Below are positions 1 through 5,603 of a stretch of 5,603 nucleotides of DNA, piece by piece. The position numbers were made by a program, and so were the translations under genes. Under the pieces are notes generated by a model that was given only the letters and a program-made list of their open reading frames with translations, was not told the origin of the DNA and did not search any database. Source of the DNA: JARRON01 sp037383845 (GTDB lineage: Bacteria; Pseudomonadota; Gammaproteobacteria; Steroidobacterales; XN24); the NCBI GenBank assembly GCA_037383845.1, contig JARRON010000074.1, positions 1-5,603 on the forward strand, read 5' to 3'. Position 1 is the first letter of the stretch. Every line of letters starts with the position of its first letter.

Positions 1-60
1 CCGTCACCGTGGCGGAAGGCCGCATCCAGCCGCCCCGGATTTCCTGAAGCAAGCCCCAGC

Positions 61-67
61 AAGGAGG
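61..67 (+). promoter_or_regulatory. Strong Shine-Dalgarno site of the 80-residue membrane protein
   Basis: AAGGAGG lies five bases before the ATG at 73 and is a near-perfect complement of the 16S rRNA 3' end. It decides the start of the small gene, because the same reading frame stays open back to the window edge and length alone could not fix the start. Confidence 0.85.
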
Positions 68-72
68 GCCCC

Positions 73-315
73 ATGGCTCAGCCCGGAAATTCCCCCAGGC
101 CCCGTCGTTCCAGGATGCCGCTGAAGCTGCTGGCCCTGGACATCGCTGGCGCGCTCGTGGCCGCCGTCGGTCTCTACGAGCTGTTCGCCGGCGGCCCGCC
201 CCTGGTGCCTCCGTCCCTGCAGTTTCCCGGTTACGCCATCGCGTTTCTCATCGTCGGTGCCCTGATGATGATGCCGCTGGTCCGGCACATCCTCTCCCAG
301 GGCCGGCCCGACTAG
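73..315 (+). CDS. Small two-helix inner-membrane protein, possibly DUF1418/YbjC-like
   Basis: This 80-residue protein has a basic, Pro-rich N-terminus (residues 1-15, five Arg). A first hydrophobic segment (about 16-38) follows, then a short Gly/Pro loop (40-53, with GGPPLVPPS), a second hydrophobic segment (about 53-70) and a short polar tail. Two membrane helices are therefore likely. By the positive-inside rule both ends should be cytoplasmic and the Pro-rich loop periplasmic. The size, the two helices and the Pro-containing loop before a second helix ending in LMMMP recall the E. coli YbjC (DUF1418) type, but I recall that resemblance only loosely and the function is unknown. The start is supported by the AAGGAGG at 61-67. 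The gene ends 14 bases before the end of the convergent glycosylase gene. It could also be the last gene of an operon entering from the left. Confidence 0.75.
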   Translation: MAQPGNSPRPRRSRMPLKLLALDIAGALVAAVGLYELFAGGPPLVPPSLQFPGYAIAFLIVGALMMMPLVRHILSQGRPD

Positions 316-329
316 GACCCGGCGCGCCT

Positions 330-962
330 TTACAGCGCCCCGCCGCCGTCGGCGGCCCGCCACAGGTACCAGCTGGCGACGCTCCGCCACGGCCGCCAGC
401 CCTCGGCCCGCTGCCGGACCTGCCCGGGCGCCGGCAGCCCGTCGATCCCGAAGGCCCGCGCGTAGCCCTTCCGGATCCCAAGGTCCGTCTCCGGCAGAAC
501 GTCCGGCCGGCCCAGGCCGAACATGAGCAGCATCTGGACCGTCCAGGGTCCCACGCCCCGGACGGATGTGAGCCGTGCCAGGATCTCGTCGTCATCCATG
601 GCCTGCAGCCGTTCCAGGCCGGGCACGAGTCCCGCCCGCCTCTTCTGGGCCAGGTCCCGCACGGCGGCGATCTTGGGCCGGGACAGGCCGGCTCCGCGCA
701 GCTCATCGTCCCCCAGCCTCGCCAGCCCGGCCACCGACGGGCGGCGGCGGGGGAACAGGCCGAGCACGCGCCCGTGGATGGCGGCCGCGGAGGCGCCGGA
801 GAGCTGCTGGTAGACGATGGCCTTGAGCAGGTGCCGGAAGGGGTCCTCCGGCTTCGGCGGCGCCATCCCGAACACGCCATACCGGCGGATCACCCTGCCG
901 AGTGTCGGATCGGCGGCGGCGAGCGCGTCTGCCGCGGCAACAGGGTCCCACGCCCGGGTCAA
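330..962 (-). CDS. DNA-3-methyladenine glycosylase, AlkA-like HhH-GPD family
   Basis: This 210-residue base-excision-repair enzyme should cleave the N-glycosidic bond of alkylated purines such as 3-methyladenine in DNA. The core motif IVYQQLSG (49-56) followed by AIHGRV is typical of the family. The helix-hairpin-helix is LTSVRGVGPWTVQ (131-143). After its Gly-rich turn comes LPETDLGIRKGY, in which D160 is the expected catalytic aspartate. The C-terminal WRPWRSVASWYLWR (189-202) is also a family hallmark. It lacks the roughly 70-residue N-terminal domain of E. coli AlkA (282 residues) and so resembles the shorter single-unit bacterial and yeast Mag-like forms. The start is a TTG whose last two bases lie inside the TGA of the upstream copper ATPase (shared TTGA, 962-959). 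No good Shine-Dalgarno is seen, so translation probably depends on coupling to the ATPase. Confidence 0.9.
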   Translation of the reverse strand: MTRAWDPVAAADALAAADPTLGRVIRRYGVFGMAPPKPEDPFRHLLKAIVYQQLSGASAAAIHGRVLGLFPRRRPSVAGLARLGDDELRGAGLSRPKIAAVRDLAQKRRAGLVPGLERLQAMDDDEILARLTSVRGVGPWTVQMLLMFGLGRPDVLPETDLGIRKGYARAFGIDGLPAPGQVRQRAEGWRPWRSVASWYLWRAADGGGAL

Positions 963-3238
963 AGCGAGATGCGCTTCAGGCGTAGGGCGTTCCCGATGAC
1001 CGAGACGGACGAAAAGCTCATGGCGGCGGCGGCAATCATCGGATTCAGGAGCAGCCCGAAGAACGGATACAGCACGCCGGCAGCGACGGGAACGCCGGCG
1101 GCGTTGTAGGCGAAGGCAAAGAACAGGTTCTGCCGGATGTTCCGTACGGTGGCCATGGACAGTCGCCGGGCGCGGACGATGCCGTTGAGATCCCCTTTCA
1201 CCAGCGTGACGGCGGCGCTTTCCATGGCCACGTCAGTCCCCGAGCCCATGGCGATGCCCACATCGGCTGCCGCGAGCGCCGGGGCATCGTTGACCCCGTC
1301 GCCGGCCATGGCCACTCTGCGGCCCTCGGCCTGCAGCTGGCGCACCACCTTGGCCTTGTCTTCCGGGCGGACGTCCGCCACGTAGTCGGCGATGGAAAGC
1401 TCCCTGGCCACGGCCCGGGCGGTGCCCTCGCTGTCCCCGGTGAGCATGACGATGGAAAGCCCCTCCCGGCTCAGCTCCTCCAGTGCCTCCGGCGTTGTGG
1501 ACTTGATGGGATCGGCGACCGCCAGCAGACCCGCATAGCGCCCGTCGATGGCAACGAAGATCACGGTTCGGCCGGCGGCGCGAAGGGCCTCCGCATCCTC
1601 CGCGGCGGACGCGAGCTCCGCGCCCTCGGATTGCATCAGCTCCCGGTTGCCTACCGCCACGCGGCGACCGTCGACGCTGCCGATGACGCCCCTGCCGGTA
1701 ACGGACTCGAACCGGGAGGCCGGCGACACCGAACCGCCATGCTGTTTTGCCGCGTTGGACACCGCCGCCGCCAGGGGATGCTCGCTGGCCACCTCCACCG
1801 CCGCCGCCGCGGCCAGCAGCGACCCCTCCTCCTGCCCGTCGGCAGCCACCACCTCCGTGACCGCCGGCCGACCCTCCGTAAGGGTTCCCGTCTTGTCCAC
1901 CACCAGGGTGTCCACGTCCCGGAAGGTTTCTATGGCCTCTGCGCTGCGGAACAGCACCCCCATTTCGGCGCCGCGACCGCTGGCGACCATGATGGACATG
2001 GGGGTCGCCAGCCCCAGGGCGCATGGACAGGCAATGATGAGCACGGCCACGGCGTTGACGATGGCGTAGGCCAGGGCCGGTTCCGGCCCGAGGGCATACC
2101 AGACAACGAAGGCGATCACGGCCACCGCCACCACCGCCGGCACGAAGAACGCGGCGACCCGGTCGACGATGCGTTGTACCGGCGCCCGGCTCCGCTGGGC
2201 CTCCGCTACCAGCGCGACGATCCTGGCCAGCAGGGTCTCCGAGCCTACCTTGTCGGCACGAATCACCAGGGTGCCGGAGCCGTTGACCGTGCCGCCGACA
2301 ACGGCGTCGCCCCCGGTCTTTTCCACCGGTATTGGCTCGCCACTGACCATGGACTCGTCCACCGCGGATCGGCCTTCCAGGACCGAGCCGTCCACCGGCA
2401 CTTTCTCTCCCGGACGGACCCGCAGCCGATCGCCGACGCCCACGTCCTCCAGGGGCACGTCCTCTTCGCCGGCGTCCGTGATCCGCCGGGCCGTTGCCGG
2501 GGCAAGGCCCAGCAGGGCGCGGATGGCCGCCCCCGTCCGGCTGCGGGCCGCCACCTCCATCACCTGGCCCACCATCACCAGGGTCACGATGACGGCCGCG
2601 GCTTCGAAATACACCGGCACCGTGCCGTCGGCCTTGCGCAGCGTGGGCGGAAAGACCCCCGGCGCCACGGTCGCGACGACGCTGTAGCCCCAGGCGACCA
2701 GCACGCCGAGGCCGATCAGCGTGAACATGTTCGGATTCGGCGGACTCAGGGATCGCCAGCCCTTCACCAGGAACGGCCACCCGCCCCACCACACCACCGG
2801 CGTGGCCAGGACTAGCTCTATCCAGGGAAGCCAGCCGCCCAGGCCCGCGAGCAGGTCGCCCGGGATCATGTCCCGCATGGCAATGAGCACCAGGGGCACC
2901 GTGAGAATCCCGCTCAACCACAGTCGCCGCTTGAGGTCGATCAGCTCCTCGTTGGGGCCCTCGTCCAGCGTCGGCGCCATGGGCTCGAGAGCCATGCCGC
3001 ACGCGGGGCAGTCCCCCGGCCCGTCCTGGACTACCTCGGGGTGCATCGGACAGGTCCACTGCGCCCCCGCCGGGACGTCCGCCGCGTTCACGGCAGTCGA
3101 TGCGTGGTGGCCGTGGCAGCAGGCGCCTGCACCGTTTTCGGCCGCGTGGTGATCCGGCCCTTTTGAAGGCGGGACCGCTTCGTCGCCGGCGCCCGGCGCT
3201 CGTTTCTTGTGATCGCAGCAGCTGCCGTGATCTTCCAT
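959..3238 (-). CDS. copA: Copper(I)-exporting P1B-type ATPase, with an HMBD-type metal-binding N-terminus
   Basis: This 759-residue inner-membrane pump should use ATP to export Cu(I), and possibly Ag(I), from the cytoplasm. The N-terminus is Cys/His-rich (C7, C8, H10; H30, H31, C40, C41, H42, H44, H45). A heavy-metal-binding domain follows: C63-P-M-H66 to C77-P-A-C80-G-M (61-87). No GMTCxxC HMA domain is present. Four helices (about 105-124, 137-156, 171-190, 208-229) precede the actuator domain, whose usual TGE is SGE (299-301). Next come helices at 363-383 and 388-412 with the transport motif C404-P-C406, the phosphorylated D448 in DKTGTLTEG, S485-E-H-P in the nucleotide domain, TGD (600-602) and GDGVND (646-651). 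The last two helices carry YN (711-712) and MSFSS (740-744). CPC, YN and MxxSS together mark the Cu(I)/Ag(I) class (P1B-1). The start at 3238 is the first plausible ATG, although its ribosome binding site is weak (GAAAG). The 3' end overlaps the glycosylase start. Confidence 0.95.
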   Translation of the reverse strand: MEDHGSCCDHKKRAPGAGDEAVPPSKGPDHHAAENGAGACCHGHHASTAVNAADVPAGAQWTCPMHPEVVQDGPGDCPACGMALEPMAPTLDEGPNEELIDLKRRLWLSGILTVPLVLIAMRDMIPGDLLAGLGGWLPWIELVLATPVVWWGGWPFLVKGWRSLSPPNPNMFTLIGLGVLVAWGYSVVATVAPGVFPPTLRKADGTVPVYFEAAAVIVTLVMVGQVMEVAARSRTGAAIRALLGLAPATARRITDAGEEDVPLEDVGVGDRLRVRPGEKVPVDGSVLEGRSAVDESMVSGEPIPVEKTGGDAVVGGTVNGSGTLVIRADKVGSETLLARIVALVAEAQRSRAPVQRIVDRVAAFFVPAVVAVAVIAFVVWYALGPEPALAYAIVNAVAVLIIACPCALGLATPMSIMVASGRGAEMGVLFRSAEAIETFRDVDTLVVDKTGTLTEGRPAVTEVVAADGQEEGSLLAAAAAVEVASEHPLAAAVSNAAKQHGGSVSPASRFESVTGRGVIGSVDGRRVAVGNRELMQSEGAELASAAEDAEALRAAGRTVIFVAIDGRYAGLLAVADPIKSTTPEALEELSREGLSIVMLTGDSEGTARAVARELSIADYVADVRPEDKAKVVRQLQAEGRRVAMAGDGVNDAPALAAADVGIAMGSGTDVAMESAAVTLVKGDLNGIVRARRLSMATVRNIRQNLFFAFAYNAAGVPVAAGVLYPFFGLLLNPMIAAAAMSFSSVSVIGNALRLKRISL

Positions 3239-3392
3239 GGCGTACGCTTTCGTGGTGCGGGGGAGCCGTCCACGATGAGGCCGCGCCGGACCGAAATCAA
3301 CACCCCTCGGGGCAAGAGCGCCGAAGCCCGCAGCCGCCGGTTTTCCAGCCTGGTTTTGACCACCGCTCCGCTCCCGCCGGCCACTTGTATCC

Positions 3393-3420
3393 TTGTCCGG
3401 ACACGCGGCTGAGGTATCAT
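3393..3420 (+). promoter_or_regulatory. Sigma70-like promoter for the ClsC-like gene
   Basis: TTGTCC (3393-3398) and TATCAT (3415-3420) are separated by 16 bases. The -10 element matches the consensus at five of six positions and the -35 element at four of six. Transcription would start near 3427 and give a leader of about 65 bases before the ATG at 3493. This supports the short start over the longer open frame that begins inside the ATPase gene. No comparable promoter could be picked out for the ATPase on the other strand. Confidence 0.5.
3394..3403. promoter_or_regulatory. Perfect 10-bp palindrome TGTCCGGACA, candidate operator
   Basis: TGTCCGGACA equals its own reverse complement. It overlaps the -35 element and the start of the spacer of the predicted promoter at 3393-3420, where a dimeric repressor would block polymerase. 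It does not match the CueR-type copper operator (CCTTCC or CTTGCC arms about a spaced centre) that might have been expected next to a copper ATPase. A chance palindrome in G+C-rich DNA is possible. Confidence 0.3.
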
Positions 3421-3492
3421 CCTGCCGGGAGTAAGGCCCGCGCGAATCCCGCTGGCCTCACGCCGCTCGACGCGCCCCCCGAGAATTCGACC

Positions 3493-5046
3493 ATGCCTCG
3501 ACCGACCTCATTCGCCACCATGCTGGTGGTGGTACTGACCCTGATGGTTTCCGGCTGTACAAGCCTGCCGGAGACCGTGGAACGCGTCCCGAGTCATGCC
3601 ATCTCGGACAACGACTCGACTTCGCTGGGCAGGCTTGTGGCCGCCCAGGCCGAAAAACACCCCGGCCAGTCCGGCTTTGCGCTGGTGAAAGAGGGACGCT
3701 GGGCATTCACGGCGCGGGTGGCGCTGGCGAACGCCGCCGAACGGACCCTCGATGCGCAGTACTACATCTGGGAGGAAGACGGCACGGGATTCAGACTCGC
3801 GCAGACCTTGCTCGATGCCGCAGACCGGGGAGTCCGGGTCCGTGTCCTTCTGGATGACCTGGACGTGAAGTCGGACGAGTTCGTGGCTTCCCTTGACGCC
3901 CATCCGTTCGTCGAAATCCGCGTTTTCAACCCCTCGGCGAACCGGTCAGTCAAGGGACTCGGCTTCTTGAGCGAGTTCGGTCGGCTGAACCACCGGATGC
4001 ACAACAAGGTGATGATCACCGACGGCGCCATGGCCATCGTCGGCGGTCGGAACATTGGCGATCACTACTTTCAGGTGGACCCGGAGTCCAACTTCCGCGA
4101 CCTGGACATCATGGCCGCGGGGCCCGTGGTGACGGACATCTCCGCAACCTTCGATTATTTCTGGAACGGCGCCTGGTCCTTCCCGATCGCCTCCCTGGTC
4201 GACCGAACCTACGGCGAGGACGACCTTGCGGCCGTCCGGCGCCGGATGGGCAAAGCGATCGCCGAAAACCCCTACCCTTACTCCGTGGAGGACGATGAGG
4301 TCGCCGTTCGCGCAGCCTTCGGCCCGGGCCTGGACCGGCTGACCTGGGCGCCCGGCCAGGTAGTCGCCGACGACCCGGCTTCCCTGAAGAAAATCAAGGA
4401 TGAGGAGCTGGCGACCGGCGAAATCATGGCGGCACTCCGGACAAAGCTCTCGACGATCGAAAAGACCCTCCTGATCGAGTCTGCCTATTTCGTTCTGACC
4501 GATGAGAGCATCGACGAGGCCCGCAGGCTGGTGGACCGGGGGGTCCGGGTCCGGATCCTCACCAACTCGCTGGTGTCCAACGACGTGCTGGCAGCCCACG
4601 CGGGATACGAGAAGCGGCGGAAAGACCTGCTGGAGACCGGGGTCGAGCTTTACGAGCTGCGGCCGGATTCCGGCATGGAAATCGATCAGTCCGTTACAGG
4701 CCGGGAATCCAAGGCGGGCCTGCACACGAAGGCGTTCATGTTCGACGACAGCGGGATCTTCGTGGGCAGCTTTAACCTGGATCCGAGGTCAGCCAACCTG
4801 AATACGGAATTCGGTATCTACGTAGAGAGCCCGGCGCTTGCCGCCGACCTGGCAGGCTTCATGGACGACGGCGTCAGTGCCAGAAACGCCTACCGCGTGG
4901 AACTGGATTCACAGGGAGACCTGGTCTGGATCGAGACCCGGGCCGACGGCACGGAAATCCGGTATGACAAGGAGCCCACGTCAACGTGGGGCCAGAGAGT
5001 GACGGCGGATTTCATCAGGCTACTGCCGGTTGAGTCCCAGCTGTAA
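3493..5046 (+). CDS. clsC: ClsC-like cardiolipin synthase / phospholipase D-family lipoprotein
   Basis: This 517-residue enzyme has two intact HxKxxxxD catalytic motifs: H170/K172/D177 in RLNHRMHNKVMITD and H411/K413/D418 in LHTKAFMFD. Each is followed by its structural partner, GGRNIGD (184-190) and GSFNLDPRSANLNTE (425-439). Further blocks shared with E. coli ClsC (YmdC) are LDAQYYIW (86-93), DLDIMAAGPVV (203-213), LTNSLVSNDV (356-365), GVELYEL (383-389) and the C-terminal LPVE. E. coli ClsC makes cardiolipin from phosphatidylglycerol and phosphatidylethanolamine, and the same reaction is likely here. Unlike E. coli ClsC as I recall it, this protein opens with a lipoprotein signal peptide: a hydrophobic stretch at 8-18, then lipobox V19-S-G-C22. 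Thr at +2 favours outer-membrane sorting. The start at 3493 gives this signal peptide directly at the N-terminus. The frame is open further upstream to 3100, but that stretch lies antisense to the ATPase gene and upstream of the promoter. The partner macrodomain gene ymdB is not in the window. Confidence 0.88.
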   Translation: MPRPTSFATMLVVVLTLMVSGCTSLPETVERVPSHAISDNDSTSLGRLVAAQAEKHPGQSGFALVKEGRWAFTARVALANAAERTLDAQYYIWEEDGTGFRLAQTLLDAADRGVRVRVLLDDLDVKSDEFVASLDAHPFVEIRVFNPSANRSVKGLGFLSEFGRLNHRMHNKVMITDGAMAIVGGRNIGDHYFQVDPESNFRDLDIMAAGPVVTDISATFDYFWNGAWSFPIASLVDRTYGEDDLAAVRRRMGKAIAENPYPYSVEDDEVAVRAAFGPGLDRLTWAPGQVVADDPASLKKIKDEELATGEIMAALRTKLSTIEKTLLIESAYFVLTDESIDEARRLVDRGVRVRILTNSLVSNDVLAAHAGYEKRRKDLLETGVELYELRPDSGMEIDQSVTGRESKAGLHTKAFMFDDSGIFVGSFNLDPRSANLNTEFGIYVESPALAADLAGFMDDGVSARNAYRVELDSQGDLVWIETRADGTEIRYDKEPTSTWGQRVTADFIRLLPVESQL

Positions 5047-5073
5047 CTGGCCGTGACGTCCCGAACAGGGACC

Positions 5074-5130
5074 GTAAATTACTTATATCCATGGAGTTTG
5101 TTTCCGTATATATGTACCTTCCATAGTGGC
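5074..5130 (+). promoter_or_regulatory. A+T-rich probable promoter region of the ompW-family gene
   Basis: This is the only clearly A+T-rich stretch in the window (TAAATTACTTATATCC, then GTATATATGTA) and lies directly before ompW. One candidate pair is TTGTTT (5098-5103) and CATAGT (5122-5127) with an 18-base spacer, but both elements are mediocre and the TATATA at 5107-5112 could serve instead. No FNR box (TTGAT-N4-ATCAA), known for E. coli ompW, is visible. The exact promoter is uncertain. Confidence 0.35.
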
Positions 5131-5131
5131 G

Positions 5132-5154
5132 CGCACCGACTGCCGGTCGGCGCG
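5132..5154 (+). other. Stem-loop in the clsC-ompW gap (leader hairpin or weak terminator)
   Basis: CCGAC (5136-5140) pairs with GTCGG (5146-5150) around a TGCCG loop. The stem extends past one A/C mismatch by CGC (5132-5134) with GCG (5152-5154). Only ATTTGG follows, not a run of T, so it is a poor intrinsic terminator for clsC. If transcription starts near 5133, the hairpin would sit at the very 5' end of the ompW mRNA and could stabilise it. Confidence 0.3.
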
Positions 5155-5203
5155 ATTTGGCTGCTTGTGAAGCTTCTAGGCATCCGACAAGCAAAAACTG
5201 TTC

Positions 5204-5209
5204 AGGGAG
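5204..5209 (+). promoter_or_regulatory. Ribosome binding site of the ompW-family gene
   Basis: AGGGAG lies seven bases before the ATG at 5217, with a second purine run (AGGGGA) directly against the ATG. Together they fix the start of a gene that has no stop inside the window. Confidence 0.65.
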
Positions 5210-5216
5210 CAGGGGA

Positions 5217-5603
5217 ATGAGAAAAGGAACCATCAGCCTGTTGGCCGGAGTCATCGCCTGTGCGATGGCCGCGCCCGCAGCCATCGCCGCCGAAGGCGAC
5301 TGGCTGTTCCGCGTCGGCTACAGCGAAATCATGCCGGACGACAATAACCTGAGGCTGATCACCGGCGACGTCCTCGAGGTGGACGACGACGGTCAGCTGA
5401 CGTTCGACATCACGTACATGTTCAGGGACCACTGGGGCGTAGAGCTCCTGGCCTCCAACTTTTTTAACCACGGCTTCACGATCAGCGGCGACGGCGCGTT
5501 CGACGGCGTGGGCGGCGAGGTTGAGCATCTTCCGCCGACCCTGAGCCTGCAGTACCACTTCCTCCCGGACAGCCGTTTCCGTCCGTACGTCGGCGCAGGC
5601 GTG
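5217..5603 (+). CDS. ompW: OmpW-family outer-membrane beta-barrel protein (3' end beyond window)
   Basis: The first 129 residues are present and the frame is open to the last base. A Sec signal peptide is clear: basic MRK, hydrophobic core 5-19, and cleavage after AIA (22-24) or the next Ala. The mature part begins EGDWLFRVGYSEIMPDD, the first strand of an OmpW barrel. Conserved OmpW blocks follow: LTFDITYMFRDHWGVELLAS (60-79), HLPPTLSLQYHF (104-115) and FRPYVGAGV (121-129). OmpW-type proteins are about 200-220 residues with eight strands and a narrow hydrophobic channel, so roughly 80-90 residues are missing to the right. The signal peptide contains VIAC (12-15), which resembles a lipobox, but the family is a barrel cleaved by signal peptidase I. 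In E. coli OmpW is linked to small hydrophobic compounds, colicin S4 reception and stress responses. The role here is inferred only from the family. Confidence 0.92.
   Translation, partial: MRKGTISLLAGVIACAMAAPAAIAAEGDWLFRVGYSEIMPDDNNLRLITGDVLEVDDDGQLTFDITYMFRDHWGVELLASNFFNHGFTISGDGAFDGVGGEVEHLPPTLSLQYHFLPDSRFRPYVGAGV

Noticed and set aside
3..47. Possible C-terminal tail of an upstream gene, ending VTVAEGRIQPPRIS then TGA
   Set aside because: Fourteen codons are too few to tell a real gene end from a chance open frame. The sequence to the left would decide.
342..356. Perfect hairpin GCCGCC-GTC-GGCGGC near the convergent gene ends, as a terminator
   Set aside because: It lies inside the glycosylase coding sequence with no T run on either side, and is typical of G+C-rich codons.
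4..390. 128-codon minus-strand open frame across the small membrane protein gene
   Set aside because: Its Arg/Gly/Gln-rich translation has no hydrophobic or domain pattern, and it overlaps both better supported genes.
1631..2815. 394-codon plus-strand open frame antisense to the ATPase
   Set aside because: It is rich in His, Arg and Gly, shows no recognisable fold and is explained by codon bias of the opposite strand.
1233..3059. 608-codon minus-strand open frame inside the ATPase gene
   Set aside because: It is Gly/Arg-rich low-complexity translation in an alternative frame of a G+C-rich gene, with no domain. The ATPase frame carries every expected motif.
3100..3492. Open 131-codon extension upstream of the ClsC-like start in the same frame
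   Set aside because: It is Arg/Pro-rich, lies antisense to the ATPase 5' end and begins upstream of the predicted promoter. The lipoprotein signal starts cleanly at 3493.
3946..4725. 259-codon minus-strand open frame inside the ClsC-like gene
   Set aside because: It is antisense to a strongly conserved enzyme and has no family features.
5058..5072. GTCCC-GAACA-GGGAC hairpin just after the clsC stop, as an intrinsic terminator
   Set aside because: The stem is only five pairs and is followed by CGTAAATTA, not a T run.
5091..5126. Eleven-codon frame MEFVSVYMYLP in the ompW leader, as a leader peptide
   Set aside because: It has no Shine-Dalgarno, and it overlaps the likely promoter, so it may not even be transcribed.
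5250..5264. Lipobox-like VIAC in the OmpW signal peptide
   Set aside because: The hydrophobic core continues past the Cys to a clear AIA-A cleavage site, and OmpW proteins are barrels, not lipoproteins.

Overview
This window is strongly G+C-rich with dense, mostly gap-free coding. Its gene content (an OmpW-type outer-membrane barrel, a ClsC-type cardiolipin synthase with a lipobox, and a CPC-type copper ATPase) points to a Gram-negative bacterium, most likely a high-GC gammaproteobacterium. I cannot name a genus from the sequence.

Layout. Positions 73-315 (+) encode a small 80-residue protein with two predicted membrane helices, preceded by an excellent ribosome binding site. It converges on a two-gene minus-strand unit. 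In that unit a P1B-type copper-exporting ATPase (3238 to 959) is followed by a short AlkA-like DNA-3-methyladenine glycosylase (962 to 330), with stop and start sharing TTGA. A 254-bp divergent intergenic region (3239-3492) separates the ATPase from a plus-strand ClsC-like phospholipase D-superfamily lipoprotein (3493-5046). That region holds a good sigma70-like promoter for the lipoprotein gene, and a perfect 10-bp palindrome overlaps its -35 element. A 170-bp, locally A+T-rich gap follows. The 5' part of an ompW-family gene then starts at 5217 and runs off the window end.

How the genes may work together. The ATPase exports Cu(I) from the cytoplasm. The glycosylase removes alkylated purines and is probably co-translated with the ATPase. 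ClsC-like and OmpW-like proteins shape the membranes. The plausible common theme is envelope and metal/chemical stress, but only the ATPase-glycosylase pair shows direct evidence of linkage. No copper regulator (CueR, CsoR or CopRS), no copper chaperone and no mobile element, CRISPR array, tRNA or rRNA is visible. I see no convincing previously undescribed system. The most notable points are the TTGA coupling, the unusual metal-binding N-terminus of the ATPase, the lipoprotein form of ClsC and the palindrome at the divergent promoter.
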